From the NCBI RefSeq assembly GCF_014596725.1, contig NZ_JACVEG010000001.1:1013215-1077214 (forward strand): a DNA stretch of 64,000 bases, read 5' to 3'. The DNA is from Vibrio sp. Y2-5. GTDB lineage: Bacteria > Pseudomonadota > Gammaproteobacteria > Enterobacterales > Vibrionaceae. Below the pieces are notes generated by a model. It saw only the letters and a program-made list of their open reading frames with translations, searched no databases and was not told the origin of the DNA. The position numbers and the translations under genes are program-made. Positions 20,015-28,489 of this stretch are shown one piece after another; the first letter of the stretch is position 1, and each line of letters opens with the position of its first letter.

Positions 20015-20105
20015 TAAAGTAAGCCATTGATTTCATAAAACAGTGTAGATCGTATATCCGGTTTTAGATACAGATATCCAGACTTAAAAATGCAATCAAA
20101 ATAAC

Positions 20106-20126
20106 GCGGTATCAAATCTGATACGC
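20106..20126 (-). terminator. Possible terminator of fdhD
   Basis: GCGTATCA and TGATACCGC pair with one bulged base on the minus strand, followed by a T-rich stretch (TTATTTTG). It lies 43 bases after the fdhD stop. The stem is short, so the call is tentative. Confidence 0.35.
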
Positions 20127-20168
20127 CATTGTATAAAGCTTTATTTTTCTATGGAATTGCAGCCATTA

Positions 20169-21005
20169 TTAGCATTCATCAGACAAATGGCCTTTAACAT
20201 CGAACTGAATTTTCTCAATGCCACTGTAGACCTGAAAACGGCGGCCCTTCGCTCGGGCAATGGTGGTGATACCAAACTGATGAGCAAGTTCTAATCCCAT
20301 TTGTGTCACGCCAGAACGAGATAACAAGACAGGTATTCCCATTTGAGCAACTTTGATGACCATCTCTGAAGTTAATCTGCCTGTGGTATAAAAGATCTTA
20401 TTATCGCCAGTTTCACCTTTGATCCACATTTCACCTGCCAGAGTATCGACGGCGTTATGGCGACCAACATCTTCGACAAAAGAAAGGACTGAGTTGCCTT
20501 GGCAAACGGCGCAACCATGAACGGCTCCGGCAGCTTTGTAGGTGTCGTTATGATGGGTTAACGCTTCGAGCGCGTCATATATTTCAGACTGTTTAATTGC
20601 CGTTTGAGGAACCTTGTAGCCTTCAAGCTGCTTCATCACATTGCCGTACATAGTTCCCTGACCACAACCAGAGGTAACGGTTTTTTTCTTTAGTGCAGGT
20701 TCTAAGTGTTCAAGAGACTCTTTAGTAACAATAGCTGCTGTATTGGTTTCCCAATCAATGATGACAGATTCCAACGCTTCAGGATCGCTAAGAAAACTTT
20801 GGTTCTTCAGATAACCCAACACAAGAGATTCAGGGCGAGAACCCAGAGTCATCAGCGTCACAATCTCTTTCCAGTTAAGCATTACCGTTAACGGACGTTC
20901 ACATGCGATAGATTTGGTCAGACGCTCGCCATATTCGTCAAAGACTTCAACTTCGATAGTTTGAAATGGGTTTTCACTGGTTTTTATGATTTTAGGTTGT
21001 GCCAC
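20169..21005 (-). CDS. fdhD: Formate dehydrogenase accessory sulfurtransferase
   Basis: A 278-residue FdhD, which passes sulfur to the molybdenum/tungsten cofactor before it is inserted into formate dehydrogenase. The catalytic pair is HGCAVCQG; EDVGRHNAVDTLAG, YTTGRLTSEMVIK and LLSRSGVT are standard family motifs. The frame extends to 21146, but AGGAAA precedes the GTG at 21005 at ideal spacing, giving the normal length. A sigma54-like promoter lies just upstream, back to back with one for DUF3305. Confidence 0.93.
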   Translation of the reverse strand: MAQPKIIKTSENPFQTIEVEVFDEYGERLTKSIACERPLTVMLNWKEIVTLMTLGSRPESLVLGYLKNQSFLSDPEALESVIIDWETNTAAIVTKESLEHLEPALKKKTVTSGCGQGTMYGNVMKQLEGYKVPQTAIKQSEIYDALEALTHHNDTYKAAGAVHGCAVCQGNSVLSFVEDVGRHNAVDTLAGEMWIKGETGDNKIFYTTGRLTSEMVIKVAQMGIPVLLSRSGVTQMGLELAHQFGITTIARAKGRRFQVYSGIEKIQFDVKGHLSDEC

Positions 21006-21043
21006 GTGAGTTTCCTGATGGAGTAATAGGAGTACAACGAAAC

Positions 21044-21059
21044 AGCAAGTTTCATTCCA
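21044..21059 (-). promoter_or_regulatory. Sigma54-type promoter of fdhD
   Basis: The minus-strand sequence TGGAATGAAACTTGCT has GG and GC ten bases apart and a perfect TTGCT. It would give a leader of roughly 27 bases before the GTG. Inferred by pattern and by its fit with the other promoters of this region. Confidence 0.6.
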
Positions 21060-21169
21060 TTGCTTTTGTTTGGTGATTACGTCGATTAGGACATTTTCAT
21101 CATTTAACCGCAAATTAATGCGACATTTAACCCATGACTTTCGCAAATTTCCAACTAGGCTTGAGTCAA

Positions 21170-21185
21170 TGGCTCATTATTTGCT
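21170..21185 (+). promoter_or_regulatory. Sigma54-type promoter of the DUF3305-DUF3306 genes
   Basis: TGGCTCATTATTTGCT has GG and GC ten bases apart and a perfect TTGCT, 48 bases before the DUF3305 ATG. A half-match to the enhancer palindrome, AGGACATTTTCATC, is centred about 75 bases upstream (21088-21102). Confidence 0.65.
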
Positions 21186-21233
21186 TTGTGTCACCTTAAA
21201 CATAAACCAGAACAATCATTGATTAGGTTTCCT

Positions 21234-21716
21234 ATGTCAGAAAAACAAATACAAGCTCAACCTCTTGTAGCAAATCAACCTTTGGCAAAAACCGAAAACA
21301 GTTGGCCGATAAATTGTCGCCTTAAAGAACATGAAATCACGGCAGGAATGTGGATCACTACACAATGGCAGTTGCTTGGCTTTGACTTGGTTGTAGACGA
21401 GAACTCACAGCATGTTGCAACGTTAGAGCTATACCGAGATGAACGAACAGATTATCGCTTTAACCTCAGCTCCCAAAGCCCAAAACTGTTTTTAATTTTG
21501 GAACAGCCAGAAGACGGAGAAACACCGAAAATTATCCGCTTGATCGCCTCACAAAGTGTCGCTGGTCAGTATATGGATGGTGAATATTTAGTCCTGTCGA
21601 ATGACATGCCGCTACCTGTGCAAGCGTGGATGGAAGCTTTCATCGGCCGACACGGCGAACTGTTAGAAGTTCGTGGTAAGAAGCGTAAAGGCGCGGGGAG
21701 GTCTAGTGGTCAATGA
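21234..21716 (+). CDS. DUF3305 domain protein of the formate dehydrogenase cluster
   Basis: A 160-residue protein of the DUF3305 family, which usually sits next to DUF3306 in formate dehydrogenase loci. It has no membrane segment; conserved-looking parts include GMWITTQWQLLG and a C-terminal RGKKRKGAGRS tail. The frame extends to 21186, but that would overlap the promoter; AGGTTTCCT before ATG 21234 is the better start. Its biochemical role is unknown; it may help enzyme maturation. Confidence 0.75.
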   Translation: MSEKQIQAQPLVANQPLAKTENSWPINCRLKEHEITAGMWITTQWQLLGFDLVVDENSQHVATLELYRDERTDYRFNLSSQSPKLFLILEQPEDGETPKIIRLIASQSVAGQYMDGEYLVLSNDMPLPVQAWMEAFIGRHGELLEVRGKKRKGAGRSSGQ

Positions 21717-22251
21717 TTCATTCTTAACGCGCTGGTCAAAACGCAAGCTTGAGGGAGATAAAGACACTCAGGTAGAAGATGCGAAGGCAGGATTGGAGGC
21801 TGATTCAGCTAACTCTGATGCTGCCATTGACCTAACAAGCGAACACAGAACAGACGAAAACCTATCTTCAGACGTTGAAACGTTACAAGAAACTGGCAAG
21901 GCTCAATCGCTTGCCTCTCTGCTGACTTCAGAAGCAGATAAAGAGATCAAAAAGACCGCATTACGTAAGCTATTCTTCGGTGGTGAGTTTAGTGAAGTAT
22001 GTCAAATGAATGATTACGCTCAGGACTTCAGTACCATCAAACCTCTGTCATCTGATGTTGCTAATACATTGAGAGGATGGTTGAAAGAGTCGACCGAAAA
22101 CTCTGAGCAACAGGAAGAGCTTGAGTCTGAACAACCAGAACTGCTTGCGCAGCATAGTAAGGTGGAAGAAGCTGAGCAAATTGAAGAAACAGCAGTAGAG
22201 GTTGACTCTGAACTCTCTGATTTAGAAGGTGAGACAAAAAATACCATATAA
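21706..22251 (+). CDS. DUF3306 domain protein of the formate dehydrogenase cluster
   Basis: A 181-residue protein starting at GTG 21706, directly after GGGGAGGT, so it overlaps the DUF3305 stop by 11 bases and is translationally coupled. The N-terminus FLTRWSKRKLE is the DUF3306 mark. A central block KTALRKLFFGGEFSEVCQMND is the most conserved-looking part, and both flanks are glutamate-rich and probably disordered. Function unknown. The C-terminal codons overlap poor copies of the GAGACA half-site. Confidence 0.75.
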   Translation: MVNDSFLTRWSKRKLEGDKDTQVEDAKAGLEADSANSDAAIDLTSEHRTDENLSSDVETLQETGKAQSLASLLTSEADKEIKKTALRKLFFGGEFSEVCQMNDYAQDFSTIKPLSSDVANTLRGWLKESTENSEQQEELESEQPELLAQHSKVEEAEQIEETAVEVDSELSDLEGETKNTI

Positions 22252-22290
22252 AACATAGGTACATTTTGACTAAACGGTAAGTTAGCTGTT

Positions 22291-22305
22291 GGGACAAATT
22301 GTCTC
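22291..22305. promoter_or_regulatory. Candidate enhancer site for the sigma54 response regulator (fdh side)
   Basis: GGGACAAATTGTCTC is a palindrome differing by one base from the site at 13114-13128. Its centre is 79 bases upstream of the -24 element at 22377. A weaker copy may lie at 22258-22272, 33 bases away. Confidence 0.65.
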
Positions 22306-22376
22306 ACAAGGCAACAATACCCTTAGTTAGCTTATTGTTATCCTTGTATCTTGTTGTAAATATTGAAAAGTTTTCC

Positions 22377-22392
22377 TGGAACGCTATTTGCT
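22377..22392 (+). promoter_or_regulatory. Sigma54 promoter of the polyferredoxin-formate dehydrogenase operon
   Basis: TGGAACGCTATTTGCT differs from the consensus TGGCACG-N4-TTGCW at one conserved position and has the strict GG-N10-GC spacing. Transcription would begin near 22404, about 44 bases before ATG 22448. Confidence 0.78.
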
Positions 22393-22447
22393 AATGTAGG
22401 TTCATATCCAGATAAAAAGTGTGTGGATAAACACTGGAAGCGAGCAA

Positions 22448-24109
22448 ATGCTAAAACAATATTTACAACAATCGACTTCGCAAAATGGAATCGCACGGTA
22501 CTCTGCCATTGAAAATACCGTCGAATTATCTAACCTCATTCCGCCGACGGTGAGTTATGAGTCCTCTGGCGATACTTTGATTATTGGGCCTACCAGCCTG
22601 ATTGAACGTATCGCAGAACAATTACCTCAAGTTCAATCTATCTCCTTACTTTCCATTGACGGGGAAAAGGGCAAACAATCCAATATCTACTTTGCAGATA
22701 GTGTCCAGATTAGTGGATATCTCGGAAGCTTTGACGTGCTGGTGCAAAATCATGGCGTTACCACCAGCCTATCAAAAGTCGCTGTAGGAAAAGATTCGTT
22801 CGATATCATCCTTGATATGTCACTCAACGGCGTTATGACTGAAGAGGTTCCTGTTCCGGGATATTTCCCTGTAGGGCGAGGGTATCCAAAACTGGCTGAC
22901 GCACTCGAGCAAATCCCTAATTTGGTCGGCACTTTTGATAAACCGAAATATTTCCGACTAGATACGGACTTATGTGCGCATAGTTCACGCGGTGTAAAAG
23001 GCTGCGAACGTTGTGTGGATGCCTGTCCTGCGGGTGCGTTATCAAGCGAAGGTTCAGAAAAAACAGGGCATAGAATTGAGATCAACCCTTATCTGTGTCA
23101 AGGCGTTGGTACCTGTGCCACCGCTTGTCCTACCGAAGCTATTCATTACGCATTACCTACACCTAAAGAGACACAAAAGTTTGTCGAGCGTTTGCTCAAA
23201 AACTATTTTCAAGCGGGCGGAGAAAAACCTGTTGTTCTGATTTGTAGCTCAGAACACGAGACGTATAATCTGATGACGTTAAAGGCTCTGCCTGAAAACG
23301 TTATTCCGGTGACTGTCGATGAACTGCCATCCATCGGTATTGATACTTGGTTTGCAGCATTAACCAATGGAGCGACTCAAGTTCTTTTCGCTGCTAGTCG
23401 TCGAATGCCGAAAACCATTCAACGTATTCTGGAACAAGAAGTAGCAACCGCTCAAACCTTACTTTCTCAGTTAGGCTTAGCAAAAGAGACAATAAACATC
23501 CTCTATTTAGAGTCGCTTCGCGAAGGGGCTCCGACTCTAATCACTGATGATCTTCAATTACGTTTAGGTGAATTAGAAGGGAACAAGCGTGCCCGTTTAT
23601 TTACCTCGCTTGATGCACTTGCTGAACAATTCAGTATCGAGAAAGTGGCGCAGCCATTAGAAGCTTCTTCCGTTTACGGGACAATTGAGTGTTCAACTAA
23701 AGATTGTACTTTGTGTATGGGATGCGTTGCTGTTTGTCCAACAAGAGCACTTCATCATGAAGGAGATATTCCGGGGATTCAGTTTGTTGAACAGGACTGC
23801 GTTCAATGTGGCTTGTGTATCAAAGCTTGTCCTGAAAATGCTTTAACAAGTGTTAAGCAAATGAACTGGGATAAAACAGCACGTCAATCGGCGATCACGC
23901 TCCATCAGGAAGAACCAGCGAAATGTCTACGCTGCCATAAGCCATTCGCTCCTCAATCTATGATCACTATGTTGCAGAATAAGTTACAAGGTCACTCGCA
24001 CTTTGCGACTGCTGAATCTTTGAACCGTATTGCTATGTGTGAAGACTGCCGTGTGATTGATGTATTTGAGTCTATGGCTAACGATCCAGAACAACAGTTG
24101 AGATATTAG
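22448..24109 (+). CDS. Polyferredoxin-like 4Fe-4S protein of the formate dehydrogenase operon
   Basis: A 553-residue cytoplasmic protein with two pairs of 4Fe-4S motifs: CERCVDACPAG and CQGVGTCATACPTEA around residues 190-230, then CTLCMGCVAVCPTRA and CVQCGLCIKACPENA around 425-475. A late cluster CLRCHKPF / CEDCR could bind another metal. The frame begins at GTG 22421, but GGAAGCGAG precedes ATG 22448. It is the first gene of the operon and probably transfers electrons or helps cluster assembly for the dehydrogenase. Confidence 0.87.
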   Translation: MLKQYLQQSTSQNGIARYSAIENTVELSNLIPPTVSYESSGDTLIIGPTSLIERIAEQLPQVQSISLLSIDGEKGKQSNIYFADSVQISGYLGSFDVLVQNHGVTTSLSKVAVGKDSFDIILDMSLNGVMTEEVPVPGYFPVGRGYPKLADALEQIPNLVGTFDKPKYFRLDTDLCAHSSRGVKGCERCVDACPAGALSSEGSEKTGHRIEINPYLCQGVGTCATACPTEAIHYALPTPKETQKFVERLLKNYFQAGGEKPVVLICSSEHETYNLMTLKALPENVIPVTVDELPSIGIDTWFAALTNGATQVLFAASRRMPKTIQRILEQEVATAQTLLSQLGLAKETINILYLESLREGAPTLITDDLQLRLGELEGNKRARLFTSLDALAEQFSIEKVAQPLEASSVYGTIECSTKDCTLCMGCVAVCPTRALHHEGDIPGIQFVEQDCVQCGLCIKACPENALTSVKQMNWDKTARQSAITLHQEEPAKCLRCHKPFAPQSMITMLQNKLQGHSHFATAESLNRIAMCEDCRVIDVFESMANDPEQQLRY

Positions 24110-24118
24110 GAGTAGCAA

Positions 24119-24733
24119 ATGAAACAGGCACAATCAATGCGTTCAGATATCTATCTGTTATTGGCGACGCTATTTCGCCAAGTGCCCAGCAAAGAACTGC
24201 TCGATTTTCTCGCTGAGTTAGAGTTTGAAGACAACGGTACGCCTATGGCGCAGGCTTGGTCTGAAATCGTTCATGCATCGAAGAATACCAATGTTGAGCA
24301 ACTGGGAGATGAATACCAAGAACTGTTTATCGGTATCGGTCGGGGTGAAGTCGTACCTTTTGCCTCTTGGCATTTAACAGGCTCGCTAATGGAAAAACCG
24401 CTGGCTGAAATTCGAACCTTTCTAAGTCAGCTAGGTTTAGAGCGAAAAGAAAATGTGAAAGAACCTGAAGATCATATTTCAGCGCTTTGCGAAACCATGG
24501 CGTATTTGTGCGAGCAACCAGAACCCGTTCAACAATCATTTTTCAATCGTCATTTAGCGCCTTGGTATGAACGTCTTGCCGTTCAAATTACCGGAGCGCA
24601 ACACACCCGTTATTACCATGCTGTTGCCACGTTAATGCGTGCATTTTTGTCGTTAGAAAATGTGTCATTTACCGAGGCGAAGGTAAGTAAACGTAATACT
24701 CACAAAATAGAAGTAAAGAACCTGACTGAATAA
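24119..24733 (+). CDS. TorD/DmsD-family chaperone for formate dehydrogenase
   Basis: A 204-residue all-helical protein of the TorD/DmsD family (PF02613), cytoplasmic chaperones that hold molybdoenzyme precursors and their Tat signal until cofactor is inserted. The family region ELFIGIGRGEVVPFASWHLTG and the following PEDHISALCETMAYL match well. It begins 9 bases after the polyferredoxin gene with GGAG before the ATG. Its client is presumably the catalytic subunit encoded two genes downstream. Confidence 0.88.
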   Translation: MKQAQSMRSDIYLLLATLFRQVPSKELLDFLAELEFEDNGTPMAQAWSEIVHASKNTNVEQLGDEYQELFIGIGRGEVVPFASWHLTGSLMEKPLAEIRTFLSQLGLERKENVKEPEDHISALCETMAYLCEQPEPVQQSFFNRHLAPWYERLAVQITGAQHTRYYHAVATLMRAFLSLENVSFTEAKVSKRNTHKIEVKNLTE

Positions 24734-24796
24734 GCGCGTAGAGCGCTTTCAGACTTACCTTGTTGGCAACAATAGGGACGAGATAAGGAAGCAAAG

Positions 24797-24997
24797 ATGA
24801 AAAAACAACAACAAGACATCGATAAAAGCAGACGTGACCTGCTCAAAGGACTTGGAACTGCCGCGGTTGCCGGTGCTGTGGGCTCAACCGTTTCTCAGAG
24901 TGTCAGTGCGCAAGAACCGTCTTTGAATGTATCTACAACAAAAAAAGAAGGTTATCACGAGACACAACACATTCGTGATTACTACGACACTCTATAG
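24797..24997 (+). CDS. Tat-signal mini-protein of formate dehydrogenase region
   Basis: A 66-residue protein with a twin-arginine signal, KSRRDLLKGLGTAAVAGAVG, ending near SVSAQE, and a mature part of only about 28 residues ending HIRDYYDTL. It matches the formate dehydrogenase region Tat-target family I recall as TIGR02811. AAGGAAGC precedes the ATG. It may be a small periplasmic subunit or assembly partner of the dehydrogenase; its role is not settled. Confidence 0.82.
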   Translation: MKKQQQDIDKSRRDLLKGLGTAAVAGAVGSTVSQSVSAQEPSLNVSTTKKEGYHETQHIRDYYDTL

Positions 24998-25007
24998 GAG
25001 CTCGCAG

Positions 25008-27863
25008 ATGAGACTAACTAAACGTTCTGATAACGTAACAAAAGAAAAGAATCAGCTCGGTATTAGCCGTCGTGCCTTCATGAAAAACAGCTCTTTAGCA
25101 GCTGGTGGTGCAGTTGTCGGTACAAGTATGTTTTCTCCGGGAATGATCAAAAAGGTGCAAGCAGAAGAAGTTGATCGTAATGCCAAAACTGAAGTGAAGC
25201 GTACTATCTGTTCTCACTGTTCTGTGGGTTGTGGTATCTATGCTGAAGTTCAAAATGGTGTTTGGACAGGTCAGGAACCCGCGTTTGACCACCCATTTAA
25301 CGCTGGTGGACACTGTGCAAAAGGTGCTGCTCTGCGTGAACACGGCCACGGTGAGCGTCGTCTGAAATACCCGATGAAACTCGAAAATGGTAAGTGGAAA
25401 AAGATCTCTTGGGATCAAGCCATTAACGAAATTGGTGACAATGTTCTGAAAATCCGTGAAGAGTCAGGTCCTGATTCTGTTTACTGGCTTGGCAGTGCTA
25501 AACACAGTAACGAACAAGCGTATCTGTTCAGAAAAATGGCATCGCTATGGGGCACTAATAACGTTGACCACCAAGCGCGTATTTGTCACTCAACAACAGT
25601 AGCCGGTGTAGCAAACACTTGGGGCTACGGAGCCATGACCAACTCTTTTAACGATATGCACAACAGCAAATCGATTCTGTTTATTGGCTCTAATCCTGCT
25701 GAAGCTCACCCTGTGGCGATGCAGCACATCTTAATCGCTAAAGAGAAGAACAATTGTAAGATTGTTGTCGCTGACCCAAGACGTACCCGTACTGCGGCAA
25801 AAGCAGATCATTTCGTCTCTTTGCGCCCAGGTACCGACGTGGCATTTATCTGGGGTTTGCTATGGCACGTATTCAATAATCAGTGGGAAGATAAAGAATT
25901 CATTCGTCAGCGTGTATTCGGTATGGATGAAATTCGCGCTGAGGTGGCGAAATGGAACCCGAAAGAAGTAGAGCGTGTTACAGGTGTGAGCGAAGAAGAT
26001 GTTTATCACACGGCGAAATTGTTATCCGAAAACCGCCCCGGTTGTGTGGTCTGGTGTATGGGGGGTACTCAGCACACCACAGGTAACAACAATACTCGCG
26101 CATACTGTGTACTTGAATTGGCTCTCGGAAATTTGGGCAAATCTGGCGGTGGTGCAAATATCTTCCGTGGTCACGACAACGTTCAAGGTGCAACGGACTT
26201 AGGCGTACTTTCTCATACTCTTCCGGGTTACTACGGCTTACTTGATGGTTCTTGGAAACATTGGGCTCGCGTGTGGGATGTCGATTTCGAGTGGATTAAA
26301 AATCGATTCGACCAGAAAGAGTATCGTGGTCACAAGCCAATGAACAACATGGGTATTCCTGTATCGCGTTGGATTGATGGTGTGCTTGAAGATAAATCTA
26401 ACATCGAGCAGAACGACAACATTCGCGCCATGTTCTACTGGGGCCATGCTGTAAACTCGCAAACTCGTGGCGTTGAGATGAGAAAAGCGATGCAGAAATT
26501 GGACATGATGGTCATAGTCGATCCATATCCAACAGTCGCAGCGGTGATGAACGATCGTACAGATGGCGTTTATCTGCTTCCAGCAACCACTCAGTTCGAA
26601 ACTTACGGCAGTGTGACGGCATCTAACCGTTCTATTCAGTGGCGTGATCAAGTCATTGAACCATTGTTTGATTCGAAACCAGACCACGAAATAATGTATT
26701 TGCTTTCAAGCAAACTGGGGTTCGCAGATCAGCTGTTTAAGCACATTAAAGTCGAAAATAACCAGCCAGTCATCGAAGATATCACTCGTGAATTTAATAA
26801 AGGGATGTGGACGGTTGGTTATACAGGACAAAGCCCAGAGCGCCTGAAGGCGCATCAACAAAACTGGCATACCTTCCACAAAACAACACTCTCTGCAGAA
26901 GGTGGGCCAGTTAACGGTGAAACCTATGGTTTGCCTTGGCCATGTTGGGGCACACCAGAAATGAAGCATCCAGGTACACACATCCTGTATGACACATCTA
27001 AAGCAGTTGCCGATGGCGGTGGCACTTTCCGTGCCCGTTACGGTGTTGAGTTCGAGGGTAAAAACCTGCTTGCTGAAGATAGCTTCTCCAAAGGAAGTGA
27101 AATCGAAGATGGTTATCCAGAATTCAGCGCTAAGCTACTGCAACATCTTGGTTGGTGGGATGATCTTACTCCTGAAGAGAAAGCCGAAGCGCAAGGCAAG
27201 AACTGGAAAACCGATTTATCCGGCGGTATTCAGCGTGTAGCTATCAAGCATGGCTGTATTCCATTCGGTAATGCAAAAGCGCGCACCATCGTATGGCAGT
27301 TCCCAGACCGTGTGCCGTTGCACCGAGAGCCGTTATACACACCACGCAGAGATTTGATTGCTGATTATCCGACTTGGGATGATGCTGAGTCTATCTATCG
27401 TCTGCCAACGCTTTATAAATCCATTCAGGATCAGGACAAGTCGAAAGAATACCCAATTATTCTGACTTCAGGTCGTTTGGTTGAGTATGAAGGTGGTGGT
27501 GAAGAGACACGTTCAAATCCGTGGCTAGCTGAACTTCAACAAGAAATGTTTGTTGAGGTGAACCCTAAAGATGCCAATGATTTAGGCTTCAGAGATGGCG
27601 ATATGGTTTGGGTTGAAGGTGCGGAGAAAGGGCGCATTCACGTTAAAGCGATGGTTACTCGACGTGTACGTCCGGGAATGGCATTCATTCCGTTCCACTT
27701 CGGCGGTAAGTTCCAAGGTGAAGACCTAAGAGGCAGGTACCCTGAAGGTACACAGCCATATGTTGTTGGCGAGTCAGCGAACATCGCAACCACTTACGGT
27801 TACGATCCAACGACTCAGATGCAAGAAACGAAAGTCACACTATGTAACATCCGTAAAGCGTAA
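25008..27863 (+). CDS. fdhA: Formate dehydrogenase catalytic (alpha) subunit, cysteine type
   Basis: A 951-residue molybdopterin oxidoreductase that oxidises formate to CO2 in the periplasm. The Tat signal is SRRAFMKNSSLAAGG. The 4Fe-4S motif is CSHCSVGCG with a fourth cysteine in GGHCAKGAAL. The active-site ligand is Cys193 in DHQARICHST, encoded by TGT; E. coli FdnG has selenocysteine there. The following histidine of the active site is kept. The frame continues upstream to 24927, but TAGGAGCTCGC precedes ATG 25008. Metal could be Mo or W; the linked tungstate importer favours W as an inference. Confidence 0.93.
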   Translation: MRLTKRSDNVTKEKNQLGISRRAFMKNSSLAAGGAVVGTSMFSPGMIKKVQAEEVDRNAKTEVKRTICSHCSVGCGIYAEVQNGVWTGQEPAFDHPFNAGGHCAKGAALREHGHGERRLKYPMKLENGKWKKISWDQAINEIGDNVLKIREESGPDSVYWLGSAKHSNEQAYLFRKMASLWGTNNVDHQARICHSTTVAGVANTWGYGAMTNSFNDMHNSKSILFIGSNPAEAHPVAMQHILIAKEKNNCKIVVADPRRTRTAAKADHFVSLRPGTDVAFIWGLLWHVFNNQWEDKEFIRQRVFGMDEIRAEVAKWNPKEVERVTGVSEEDVYHTAKLLSENRPGCVVWCMGGTQHTTGNNNTRAYCVLELALGNLGKSGGGANIFRGHDNVQGATDLGVLSHTLPGYYGLLDGSWKHWARVWDVDFEWIKNRFDQKEYRGHKPMNNMGIPVSRWIDGVLEDKSNIEQNDNIRAMFYWGHAVNSQTRGVEMRKAMQKLDMMVIVDPYPTVAAVMNDRTDGVYLLPATTQFETYGSVTASNRSIQWRDQVIEPLFDSKPDHEIMYLLSSKLGFADQLFKHIKVENNQPVIEDITREFNKGMWTVGYTGQSPERLKAHQQNWHTFHKTTLSAEGGPVNGETYGLPWPCWGTPEMKHPGTHILYDTSKAVADGGGTFRARYGVEFEGKNLLAEDSFSKGSEIEDGYPEFSAKLLQHLGWWDDLTPEEKAEAQGKNWKTDLSGGIQRVAIKHGCIPFGNAKARTIVWQFPDRVPLHREPLYTPRRDLIADYPTWDDAESIYRLPTLYKSIQDQDKSKEYPIILTSGRLVEYEGGGEETRSNPWLAELQQEMFVEVNPKDANDLGFRDGDMVWVEGAEKGRIHVKAMVTRRVRPGMAFIPFHFGGKFQGEDLRGRYPEGTQPYVVGESANIATTYGYDPTTQMQETKVTLCNIRKA

Positions 27864-27874
27864 GGAGCACCGCG

Positions 27875-28483
27875 ATGGCTAGAATGAAATTCCTATGTGA
27901 CACCAAGCGCTGCATCGAATGCAACGGTTGTGTGACTGCATGTAAAAACGAAAACGACGACGCATTAGAGTGGGGTATCCAACGTCGACGAGTTGTAACA
28001 CTTAACGATGGCGAACCGGGTGAAAACTCGATTTCTGTTGCGTGTATGCACTGTACCGATGCGCCTTGTATGGCAGTTTGCCCAGCAGACTGTTTCGTAC
28101 ACACTGAAGACGGTATTGTTCTGCACAACAAGGATCTTTGTATCGGTTGTGGCTACTGTCTGTTCGCTTGCCCATTCGGTGCACCACAATTTCCCAAGCA
28201 AACGGCATTTGGTGAGCGTGGAAAAATGGACAAATGTACTTTCTGTGCAGGCGGCCCTGAAACGGAAGTGGGTTCTGAAGAAGAACGTAAAAAATACGGT
28301 GCGAACCGCATTGCTGCAGGCAAACTTCCAATGTGTGCTTCACTGTGTTCAACCAAAGCGCTTATGGCGGGTGATGCCGAGACAGTTTCAGATATCTTCC
28401 GTCAACGTGTTGTTGAGCGCGGTGCAAAAGGTGCTGGCTGGACCAATGGTGAAGATCTTTCCTATGATGCAACGAGGAGCTAG
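27875..28483 (+). CDS. fdhB: Formate dehydrogenase iron-sulfur (beta) subunit
   Basis: A 202-residue electron-transfer subunit with the cysteine motifs of four 4Fe-4S clusters: CIECNGCVTACKNE near residue 14, CMHCTDAPCMAVCPADC near 61, CIGCGYCLFACPFG near 92, and CTFC with CASLC further on. It passes electrons from the catalytic subunit to the cytochrome b subunit. It lacks a signal and a membrane anchor; it would be exported bound to the alpha subunit. SD AAGGAGC precedes its ATG, 11 bases after fdhA. Confidence 0.93.
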   Translation: MARMKFLCDTKRCIECNGCVTACKNENDDALEWGIQRRRVVTLNDGEPGENSISVACMHCTDAPCMAVCPADCFVHTEDGIVLHNKDLCIGCGYCLFACPFGAPQFPKQTAFGERGKMDKCTFCAGGPETEVGSEEERKKYGANRIAAGKLPMCASLCSTKALMAGDAETVSDIFRQRVVERGAKGAGWTNGEDLSYDATRS

Positions 28484-28489
28484 TAGCCT

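Noticed and set aside
25581..25592. Selenocysteine in formate dehydrogenase
   Set aside because: The codon at the active site is TGT (Cys), not TGA, and the frame is open throughout.
26238..26687. Long minus-strand open frame within fdhA
   Set aside because: Shadow of the strongly supported catalytic-subunit gene; no ribosome site or recognisable product. Similar frames in this gene and its neighbours were left out.
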